22,168 bases of DNA. It comes from an uncultured Blautia sp. (lineage in GTDB: Bacteria; Bacillota; Clostridia; Lachnospirales; Lachnospiraceae). The notes under the pieces were generated by a model. The model did not search any database, was not told where the DNA came from, and saw nothing but the letters and a program-made list of their open reading frames with translations. Positions 6,736 to 13,138 of the stretch are shown here, piece by piece (position 1 is the stretch's first letter; each line of letters begins with the position of its first letter). Position numbers and translations under genes: made by a program. Location of the stretch: contig UQMI01000054.1 in assembly GCA_900542045.1 (NCBI GenBank), forward strand, positions 1 through 22,168, written 5' to 3'.

Positions 6736-8175
6736 ATGAACGTTTCAATTATCCTTTTTATTATTGGCTGGATCTTAAATTTTGAGGCTGCCTTCATGGC
6801 GCTTCCCTGTATTGTGGCCGTTATTTACGGTGAACGGGAAATCCTGGCCTTCCTGGCTTCCATGGCTCTGTGTCTGGTCATTGGAATTCCCCTGGTCCTG
6901 CAAAAACCAAAAAGCCGGGCATTCTATACAAAAGAAGGTTTTATCGCTGTGGCCATGAGCTGGATCATCCTCAGTATCATGGGGGCGCTTCCTTTTATTT
7001 TCAGCGGCGCTATTCCCAATTTTGTGGATGCTCTGTTTGAAACCGTATCCGGTTTCACTACTACAGGTTCCAGTATCTTATCCGATGTGGAAAGCCTCCC
7101 CTACAGTGTGCTTTTCTGGAGAAGCTTCACCCATTGGATCGGAGGCATGGGAGTTCTGGTTTTTATCCTCTCTCTTCTGCCCCTTACCGGTGGTTACCAT
7201 ATGAACCTGATGAAAGCAGAAAGTCCTGGCCCTTCTGTAACCAAACTGGTCCCCCGTGTCCGGTCCACGGCGAAAATCCTGTATTCCATTTATCTGGCAC
7301 TGACCGTTATTCAGGTGCTTTTCCTTCTGATCGGCAAAATGCCGCTTTTTGATGCTCTGACTATTACTTTTGGCACTGCGGGAACCGGAGGATTTGGAAT
7401 CAAGAATGACAGTATGACCAGTTATTCACCTTATCTGCAGAATGTGGTCACTGTATTCATGATCTTATTTGGAATCAATTTCAATGTATACTTTCTGCTT
7501 TTAATCCGGAAATTCAAACAGGCTTGTCTCTTTGAAGAGCTGCGTTATTATCTGGGGATCATTGCGGCTGCCATTGTTCTCATTGGTTTTAATATCCGTG
7601 ATTTCTTTCCTACCCTGGGAGAAGCTTTCCGTCAGGCCGCTTTCCAGGTGGGATCCATTATCACCACCACCGGATTTGCCACCACAGACTTTAACCTGTG
7701 GCCTGGCGCATCCCGTACCATTCTGGTCATATTAATGTTTGTGGGTGCCTGCGCCGGCAGTACAGGCGGCGGTATCAAGGTTTCCCGTCTGGTCATTCTC
7801 CTGAAGACCATTCGAAAAGAGCTTCATACGCTGATCCATCCCCATACGATCAAAAAGATCGAAATGGACCAGAAACCGGTGGAACACGAAGTTGTACGTT
7901 CCGTCAATGTATTCATCATCACCTATCTGATTATTTTCACTTTTTCCGTTCTGCTGATCAGCTTCAATGAACTGGATCTGGTGACAAACTTCACAGCAGT
8001 AGCTACCGCGTTAAACAACGTAGGACCCGGCCTGGAGCTGGTAGGTCCCAGTGCGAATTTCGGATTTTTATCCGCTCCTTCCAAACTGGTACTGATTTTT
8101 GACATGCTGGCCGGACGTCTGGAAATCTTCCCTCTGCTGCTGCTTTTCACACCTTCCACCTGGAAAAAATTTTAG
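6736..8175 (+). CDS. trkH: Trk potassium uptake system, pore subunit TrkH
   Basis: A 479-residue integral membrane protein of the TrkH/TrkG/KtrB superfamily, with the four-fold M1-P-M2 repeat. The four selectivity-filter loops can be read: TTTGSS (residues 108-113), GTAGTGGFG (213-221), TTTGFAT (310-316) and NNVGPG (427-432), each with the conserved filter glycine. The intramembrane gate segment ACAGSTGGGIKVSR (339-351) is also present. Together with TrkA it forms a K+ uptake channel/transporter. The start ATG lies 12 nt after trkA with a G-rich ribosome-binding region. The length is normal and no lesion is seen. The stop codon overlaps the first base of an intrinsic terminator. Confidence 0.95.
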   Translation: MNVSIILFIIGWILNFEAAFMALPCIVAVIYGEREILAFLASMALCLVIGIPLVLQKPKSRAFYTKEGFIAVAMSWIILSIMGALPFIFSGAIPNFVDALFETVSGFTTTGSSILSDVESLPYSVLFWRSFTHWIGGMGVLVFILSLLPLTGGYHMNLMKAESPGPSVTKLVPRVRSTAKILYSIYLALTVIQVLFLLIGKMPLFDALTITFGTAGTGGFGIKNDSMTSYSPYLQNVVTVFMILFGINFNVYFLLLIRKFKQACLFEELRYYLGIIAAAIVLIGFNIRDFFPTLGEAFRQAAFQVGSIITTTGFATTDFNLWPGASRTILVILMFVGACAGSTGGGIKVSRLVILLKTIRKELHTLIHPHTIKKIEMDQKPVEHEVVRSVNVFIITYLIIFTFSVLLISFNELDLVTNFTAVATALNNVGPGLELVGPSANFGFLSAPSKLVLIFDMLAGRLEIFPLLLLFTPSTWKKF

Positions 8176-8942
8176 GGACTGCATTTTGCAGTCTCTTTTC
8201 CTTTCAGAAGAAATACCGAAAATACATTTCCGCCCTGCTTTCCTCTGCTGACTTCCATATAACCCTTTTGCCCGGTGATGATCTGCCTGGTCAGGAAAAG
8301 TCCCAGGCCCACTCCCTCCTGTACCATAGCCGCAATCTTTCCCCTGTAAAACCGCTGGAATATCCGATTGTATTCTCCTGGCTCAATGGGTGCAGATATA
8401 TCCTCCACCTCAATTTTCAGATACAGGTCGAAAGCCGCTGCCCGCACTTTTATGGTTCCCGGACGGGCCGCATACTTCACGGCGTTATCCAGAAGATTGA
8501 ACACCGCTTCTTCGGTCCACTTCCTGTCGCACCAGGCCCGCAGCTTCGCATCTCCTTCCAGCTTCCTGCGCAGTCTCTGCACATTTACATTCAGGGTTTT
8601 TTCGTCCACAAAATTTTCATCCACATCCCACACCCGGGCCAGAAGGACCTCCCGGGTCAGCACCATGTTCCGGTTCTTCAGAAATACTTCCAGCAGTTTC
8701 TGTTCCGTAGGTGTCAGAGATACCTTCTCTCCCGCTACAGACAGTTCCCTGTTCTCAAAATCCCAGGCCAGAGACCCGGAATAATAAAAAGATCTGGCAT
8801 GTTCTCCGCTGCGTCTGAGAAGCGCTTCCACCCGGCGCAGCAGCACCGGCATGGAAAAGGGCTTCGTCACATAATCATCGCCTCCTGCATCAAACCCGGC
8901 GATCATGTCTGTCTCCGTATTCCTGGCAGTCAGGAAGATCAC
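8172..8942 (-). CDS. Deletion-fused response regulator / histidine kinase remnant
   Basis: A 256-codon open frame made of two partial proteins. Residues 1-45 are the last third of a receiver domain (VIFLTARNTETD, then DAGGDDYVTKPF with the conserved Lys27); the phosphoacceptor Asp half is missing. Residues 55-131 are an OmpR/PhoB winged-helix DNA-binding domain (LTPTEQKLLEVFLKN, TLNVNVQRLRRKLEGD), lacking its final strand. At about residues 131-138 (nt 8531-8552) it jumps in frame to a HATPase domain: DRKWTEEAVFNLLDNAVKY (N-box N149/N153) and the G-box EGVGLGLF (209-216). The kinase's sensor, membrane and phosphoacceptor-histidine parts are absent. The first codon is a GTG inside the receiver domain, so no proper start exists. 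I read this as a pseudogene formed by two deletions, not a functional hybrid. Confidence 0.8.
   Translation of the reverse strand: MIFLTARNTETDMIAGFDAGGDDYVTKPFSMPVLLRRVEALLRRSGEHARSFYYSGSLAWDFENRELSVAGEKVSLTPTEQKLLEVFLKNRNMVLTREVLLARVWDVDENFVDEKTLNVNVQRLRRKLEGDAKLRAWCDRKWTEEAVFNLLDNAVKYAARPGTIKVRAAAFDLYLKIEVEDISAPIEPGEYNRIFQRFYRGKIAAMVQEGVGLGLFLTRQIITGQKGYMEVSRGKQGGNVFSVFLLKGKETAKCSP
8175..8200. terminator. Intrinsic terminator at the end of trkAH (possibly bidirectional)
   Basis: GGGACTGCA (8175-8183) pairs with TGCAGTCTC (8187-8195; one G-T pair) around a 3-nt loop, followed by TTTT at 8196-8199. On the minus strand the same stem is followed by TAAAATTTTTT, so it can also end transcription of the converging response regulator-kinase remnant, whose stop codon lies in it. 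Confidence 0.8.
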
Positions 8943-10743
8943 CGGGACCGGATTCCGCCTCCCGCAGACGTTCCACCACCGGCTTCTGGTTCAGCAGACG
9001 GGTCAGGATCACTGCCACCGCCCCATTGACAGCCAGCGCTGCCGCTGTGATCATCCCCCAGGAGACCAGCAGGGTTTCCACACGGAATCCGGTAAAAAAC
9101 GGTATCCCTTCGGCAACGGCCCAGGCCAGGGCCCCTCCCAGGAAAAACGCTCCCGCCAGACTGACGCCGCACAGATGCAATCCGTCGAAAAAAATACTGC
9201 TGCACATCTGCTTCCGGGTCATTCCCACCGACTGCATGGCCGCGTATTCCAGTTTTCTGGAGATCACACCTGTCACCAGCGTATTGACCACATTGGTAAT
9301 CCCGATCAGACCGAAGACCAGCCCCAGGAACAGTCCCAGTACGGTCATGGAATTCTTCTGCTCGATCTGAAATTCTCTGGTCTCTGCCCGGGAACTGATC
9401 CCCACCTGGGAATTAAACTGGCTCTGCACCATATCCGTGATCTCCCGGTTCTGCTCCTGTGACAGTTCTTCTTTCCCGTCCACAAATATCCGGCTGATCT
9501 GCTCTTCCCATCCGGGAAAAATCTCTTTGAAGACATTCTCCGGCAGAGTAATCCGCCCGCTTTCCAGAATTCCCTGGGCATACTGGGTCCTGTCATAGAT
9601 CACAGCCAGGACTGTAAATTCTTTTTCCACATAGGTATCGGTTCCTTCTCTGCCAAAGGACAGCCGCAGAACATCTCCCGCATGGACACTGCTGCCATCT
9701 GCCCCGGGATCCGCCGTAAATCTCTGGTAGATCAGATAGTTTCCTTCGGCAAATTTCTCCGGGTCCAGTTCTCCTTCCAGAACGTCCACAAACTCCCCTT
9801 CCAGAGACAGCTGACTGACCGGCACTCCCTGCACCACCAGACACATCCTGCCTTCTTCATCCAGCCAGAAATCCCGGGACTCCTGGTCAGGATACGCAGC
9901 TTTCAGTTCCTCCAGGATCTGGTCATTCTGCACCAGCGTCACCGAGCTTCCGCTGAATTCACTGTCCTTATTAGACGCTTTCTCATCTCTTGCCTGGTAA
10001 CAGGTACGCACCCGCTCCACATAAGGCAGGGCCTCCAGCCTGCTGACAAGCTCCGGAGAAATGGGATGATAGGCCTGTTCATCCTCCCATATGGTATTAT
10101 TCTGCTGGATCGTCACATCTGCACTCTCATAGCGGTCCACCATATCTTCCACATTATAGCCGATGGTCACACAATATACAATGATAAAGATGACACTCCC
10201 CAGCATCAGCGACAAGGACGACCATACCCGTTTCTGCCGGTTTTCCCGGAGACTTCCCCGGTACCGGGCCGCTTCCACCGGAGAGATCTTCGCCGCTTTC
10301 CGGTAAGATTTCCGGCTGCTGATGGCTACGGTAACTGCTGAAAACAGTGCAGACGCCGCAAATAACAGAGGATTGACCGACGCCTCGTAAAACGCGGCAT
10401 AATTGGTCTGCTGCATCACCACATCCCCCACAGGGACTCCCACCAGATATCCCAGCACCAGTCCGGCGGCGATCCCCGCTGCCGCCAGCCTCCATACCTG
10501 ATAGGACAGCATTTTTTTCACCTGCCGCGGCGTGGTCCCAATGGTTTTCATCATTCCGAAAAACCGGATATCATTGACCACAGAAATATAGAAAATATTA
10601 TAGATCAGCAGATAGCCTGCAAACACAATGATCCCAAGGAGCAGCGCCAGCGCCAGAAGCAGCACCAGATCCATGGCATTGTAATCTCTTTTTCCGTCTG
10701 CACGCCGTTCTCCAGCACGATGGCTTTCATCGGCAGTTCCCAT
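8890..10743 (-). CDS. FtsX-like ABC transporter permease, large C-terminal part (truncated)
   Basis: A 617-codon open frame; real permease sequence runs from about 10690 to 8960. It has membrane segment LLLALALLLGIIVFAGYLLIYN, the FtsX motif VNDIRFFGMMKTIGTTPRQ, more membrane segments, a long extracytoplasmic region of about 250 residues, then a second FtsX unit (GLIGITNVVNTLVTG, RKLEYAAMQSVGMTRKQM). The architecture is that of the FtsX-like permeases of about 800-850 residues paired with MacB/LolD-type ATPases and two-component systems in Clostridia, often for peptide antibiotics or bacitracin-like stress. The N-terminal part lies in other frames (10605-11140). The frame's first 18 codons and its last 20 residues (after VVERLREAE) are not permease; the latter reads out of frame into the response regulator. 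The C-terminus was therefore joined to it by deletion. Probably non-functional. Confidence 0.8.
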   Translation of the reverse strand: MGTADESHRAGERRADGKRDYNAMDLVLLLALALLLGIIVFAGYLLIYNIFYISVVNDIRFFGMMKTIGTTPRQVKKMLSYQVWRLAAAGIAAGLVLGYLVGVPVGDVVMQQTNYAAFYEASVNPLLFAASALFSAVTVAISSRKSYRKAAKISPVEAARYRGSLRENRQKRVWSSLSLMLGSVIFIIVYCVTIGYNVEDMVDRYESADVTIQQNNTIWEDEQAYHPISPELVSRLEALPYVERVRTCYQARDEKASNKDSEFSGSSVTLVQNDQILEELKAAYPDQESRDFWLDEEGRMCLVVQGVPVSQLSLEGEFVDVLEGELDPEKFAEGNYLIYQRFTADPGADGSSVHAGDVLRLSFGREGTDTYVEKEFTVLAVIYDRTQYAQGILESGRITLPENVFKEIFPGWEEQISRIFVDGKEELSQEQNREITDMVQSQFNSQVGISSRAETREFQIEQKNSMTVLGLFLGLVFGLIGITNVVNTLVTGVISRKLEYAAMQSVGMTRKQMCSSIFFDGLHLCGVSLAGAFFLGGALAWAVAEGIPFFTGFRVETLLVSWGMITAAALAVNGAVAVILTRLLNQKPVVERLREAESGPGDLPDCQEYGDRHDRRV

Positions 10744-11018
10744 CCTGCCTTTGCCGGCTGCCCGAACCGTTCTGCCAGCGTGGCGGAAACCGCAATTTCA
10801 TCTGCTGTCTCCGGAAAGGCTCCGTCCAGCAGTTCCACACTCTGTTCTTCATAAAATCCGCCGCCCGGAGCCAGTACTGCCGTATTGATCCCCACAGTCT
10901 CTTTATTGCGCAGATTTCCCACAACAGCAGGCCGTACATAATCTGCCCACTGTACCTGTTCCAGTTCCGCAATCTCCTCGTACTGTTCCAGACTGGCTGC
11001 AATGGCTCCGTCAGACAT
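10605..11018 (-). pseudogene. FtsX-like permease, fragment of the extracytoplasmic N-terminal domain
   Basis: The useful sequence runs from about 11018 to 10695: [20 protein letters not shown], then a GFYEEQSVELLDGAFPETADE segment and the strand GWELPMKAIVLENGVQTEKE. This is the region that follows the first membrane helix in this permease family. It is cut from that helix by a one-base insertion in a G run (11019-11021, C run on the coding strand): removing one base restores [15 protein letters not shown]. At its other end it stops matching after EKEI, and the permease resumes in another frame at KRDYNAMDL. A stretch (estimated 60-80 residues from family length) is missing between them. Confidence 0.7.
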
Positions 11019-11316
11019 GGGTCCCGACCGTGATATCGGTTCCCCGCTGCATGGCAGAGGATATGCCAGTCCCTGCCGTACATACCACCGTGATCAGCAG
11101 GGTCGTCAGGGTAATGGCCAGAACCGCCATCACATTGGTCTGGTGGAATTCCTGGCTGGTCATTTTCAGCAGTCCCATCACCTCTGCACTGGTGCGGGAG
11201 TCCAGATTCCCTGTGGGTTCATCCGCCAGGATAATGGCCGGTTTGCTGGAAAGGGCACGGGCAATGGCCACCCTCTGCTGCTGTCCGCCGGAGAGCTGGT
11301 TGGGATAGGCTTTCAT
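11011..11316 (-). pseudogene. ABC ATPase C-terminal part fused to permease N-terminal helix
   Basis: It starts as the continuation of the ATPase: [15 protein letters not shown] (ABC signature) and [13 protein letters not shown] (Walker B with catalytic Glu). After [10 protein letters not shown] (around nt 11128-11140) it switches in frame to [19 protein letters not shown], which is the first membrane helix of the FtsX permease. The ATPase H-switch (VTHD) and end, the intergenic region and the permease start are therefore deleted. The frame then runs into a stop after DITVGTHV because of a one-base insertion. It is linked to the upstream ATPase half by a missing base in the A run at 11316-11321. 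Confidence 0.8.
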
Positions 11317-11717
11317 TTTTTCTCGATTCCCAGGACCTCCACGAGCCGGCGGATATAGGCCTCATCGGGATGGTTTCCGTCCAGCCGGATGGGCAGGACA
11401 ATATTTTTATAGACGTTCAGGACCGACACCAGATTATAATTCTGGAAAATAAAACCGATCTTTCTTCTGCGGAATACCGTCAGTTCTTCGTCCTTCATGC
11501 TGGAAATGTCATGGCCGTCGATGATCACCTTTCCGGAATCCCCGTAATCCAGACCGCCCAGCAGGTTCAGCAAAGTGGTCTTCCCGCTTCCGCTGGTTCC
11601 CACGACCGCCACAAATTCTCCCTTCTCAATGGAAAAGGTCACGTCATCCACTGCCTTTACCAGACTTTCTCCTGCTCCGTAATATTTTTTCAGATGTTTG
11701 GCCTCTAAAATATGCAT
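11313..11717 (-). pseudogene. MacB/LolD-type ABC transporter ATPase, N-terminal half (frameshifted)
   Basis: The first 134 residues of a normal LolD/MacB-like ATPase: Walker A GTSGSGKTT at residues 40-48, NLLGGLDYGDSGKVIIDG, and the Q-loop FIFQNYNLV. It ends prematurely at [12 protein letters not shown]; adding one A to the A6 run (T6 at 11316-11321 on the plus strand) restores [17 protein letters not shown] in the next frame. The start ATG at 11717 has an AAGGAG ribosome-binding site, and a promoter lies upstream at 11772-11777. This class of ATPase works with FtsX-like permeases in peptide or bacitracin resistance and cell-envelope processes, normally next to a two-component system, as the neighbouring remnants confirm. 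Confidence 0.85.
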
Positions 11718-11771
11718 GTCTCATTCTCCTTCTGCTGTATTGTATGATGTCCGGCCTTTTTACCCTGCATC

Positions 11772-11777
11772 ATTGTA
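11772..11777 (-). promoter_or_regulatory. Promoter of the decayed ABC transporter operon (extended -10)
   Basis: On the minus strand, TACAAT with TGG before it (extended -10 TGGTACAAT). The -35 position (11795-11800, AAAAGA) is poor. A weak -35 directly preceded by inverted repeats (11807-11849) suggests a promoter that needed an activator, plausibly the response regulator whose remnant lies downstream. Confidence 0.5.
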
Positions 11778-11806
11778 CCATAATTCAGGAAAGTTCTTTT
11801 CCTGTT

Positions 11807-11849
11807 CTGTCTGTTACTTTAGCAGACAGTTATAACAATCTGGTAACAG
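11807..11849. promoter_or_regulatory. Overlapping inverted repeats upstream of the ABC promoter (possible regulator site)
   Basis: CTGTCTG (11807-11813) pairs with CAGACAG (11823-11829), and CTGTTAC (11811-11817) pairs with GTAACAG (11843-11849). A third repeat, ACAGAAT/ATTCTGT, lies at 11868-11886. The first two begin about 7 bp upstream of the -35 position. Their use as response-regulator operators is inferred from position. The remaining gene-free sequence from 11887 to 11932 shows nothing else. Confidence 0.4.
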
Positions 11850-11932
11850 CTTCCGGATTTATAAAACACAGAATGTTTTATTCTGTTATTCTTTGATACG
11901 CGGAACGTTTCTGTGTAACAAAGAAAAATAGA

Positions 11933-12425
11933 GAGGGTGTTGCAAAATCATCAAAATAGGTGATGGAGCGATGCCCTCGCTCCATTTAAAGAAAAAACAG
12001 AAGTGATTCCATTTTGTCTTTTGGATGGCTTCCGTTTTTGGGCGTACTTTAGTAAAGCTGATTATTTTATACCCTGTTTAGGCGGATTCTTTCACTGGAA
12101 ACAAATGTTTTCCGGTTCGATTATTCTGTATTTGGCATGTAGTTTATTAAGATTATAACCCACACTAAGTAAAAGAATCTCCAGTTTTACTTTGGTTTTT
12201 CCTCGGAGCAGAAATCTTTGAAATTCAAAATCGTTTTTCAGGACTCCGAATGTGTCTTCCGCCTGGGTGGACCGGTTCAGCCGGTACAATCTTCACATTC
12301 GTAGACGGTTACTTCTGATTCATAACCGCTTTTCTTTTCTGTTTTTTCAGGAATATCGCCTGCAGCTTCTTCCCCGCATGGCAGGTATAGGTATCGGTCA
12401 TTTCATCATACCAAGATTGATATTG
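11933..12425 (-). mobile_element. IS1182-like insertion sequence remnant
   Basis: The left boundary is set by GAGGGTGTTGCAAAATC at 11933, which resembles the terminal inverted repeat of IS1182-group elements. A 9-bp perfect hairpin follows (ATGGAGCGA at 11963-11971 with TCGCTCCAT at 11977-11985). Then come the last third of the transposase (12092-about 12275) and an earlier transposase fragment up to about 12425. The 5' half of the element and its right end are missing; the right side abuts the GH16 gene directly. Confidence 0.65.
12092..12420 (-). pseudogene. IS1182-family transposase, two C-terminal fragments
   Basis: Upstream fragment (about 12420-12287): WYDEMTDTYTCHAGKKLQAI then, after a frameshift, YESEVTVYECEDCTG, matching the Cys-containing insertion of IS1182 transposases (typically DxYxCPxGkxL ... 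yxCxxCxgC). Downstream fragment (about 12275-12092): RSTQAEDTFGVLKNDFEFQR, FLLRGKTKVKLEILLLSVGY and NLNKLHAKYR, the C-terminal part with the DDE Glu in QAEDTFG. Between the two, roughly 40-60 residues including the remaining Cys residues are missing; CCGGT occurs on both sides of the joint (12272-12276 and 12281-12285). Not functional. Confidence 0.7.
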
Positions 12426-13138
12426 TCAATGCAGATACGGTGTTTTTCTGTTATATGAATTCCATCGACAGCTCCCATGGAAATACTCAGCACTGCTTTC
12501 GGACCTGTCTCGCCTGTCATCTGGAAAACAATCTCATACTTATTATAGTCGTTTTCCAGATCTACAATTTTTTCTCCTGAATATGGTGTCCAGTCGTCAT
12601 CACCGGAGCTGTCTCTCTGAATCGCAAACATCAATTTTCTCGGTATGCTTGCCTTGGCGTCAAGAGAAAGTCTGTACCACTGTCCCTTTTCAGGCTCCAC
12701 ATTGTTCTGTTTCAGCTGTATCTTCCATGCAGCATCTCCCGTATTGTTGATCGAAAAGTCAGCCGCGTTGTCTTCATTCAGGCTGTCCTCTTCGATACGC
12801 ACATTGTCAACAAAATATATTCCGGGCTCTTCAAAACAGAATGCAAGATTCGTGTCTGCGAGTTCTGTATCCAGCGTCAGTTTATAATCATATGCACTCT
12901 CTACGCCGGTCAGCTCAGCCGGGTATTCCTGACTGGAAGCTTTTACCATGATATTCTTTCCTGCTTCTCCCTCTGCCGTAAAACTCATTGCATATGTGTT
13001 GCCTGCAGACAGCGCCAGGTCACTCTGTGTTACAATGACCGGATTATCCGCCGATGTTCCCTCCGGAGCATTTACCATCAGCTTCCGGATATTATTCTCA
13101 TTAGTAACACTCACTTCCGCTCCGTCATTTTTTATCAC
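12398..13138 (-). CDS. GH16 enzyme, C-terminal carbohydrate-binding modules (frameshifted from the catalytic part)
   Basis: This frame continues the GH16 protein after a -1 shift near 13214-13224. Read back beyond the GTG at 13138 it is open and gives LAGGNCVYNGSFQEGEGRLG, the start of a CBM4/9-like module (NGxF ... GW). A beta-strand-rich sequence follows with two module endings of the type 'YFVDNVRIEE' and 'RICIDNINL'. It probably represents two binding modules for beta-glucan or related polysaccharide. The stop codon (12398-12400) and the last few residues (GMMK) come from the adjoining IS1182 remnant, so the native C-terminus is lost. It is not an independent gene: there is no credible ribosome-binding site or signal peptide. 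Confidence 0.75.
   Translation of the reverse strand: MIKNDGAEVSVTNENNIRKLMVNAPEGTSADNPVIVTQSDLALSAGNTYAMSFTAEGEAGKNIMVKASSQEYPAELTGVESAYDYKLTLDTELADTNLAFCFEEPGIYFVDNVRIEEDSLNEDNAADFSINNTGDAAWKIQLKQNNVEPEKGQWYRLSLDAKASIPRKLMFAIQRDSSGDDDWTPYSGEKIVDLENDYNKYEIVFQMTGETGPKAVLSISMGAVDGIHITEKHRICIDNINLGMMK

Noticed and set aside
8268..9029. Plus-strand open frame across the regulator-kinase remnant
   Set aside because: It is opposite sequence with clear OmpR and HATPase motifs, and has no start signal.
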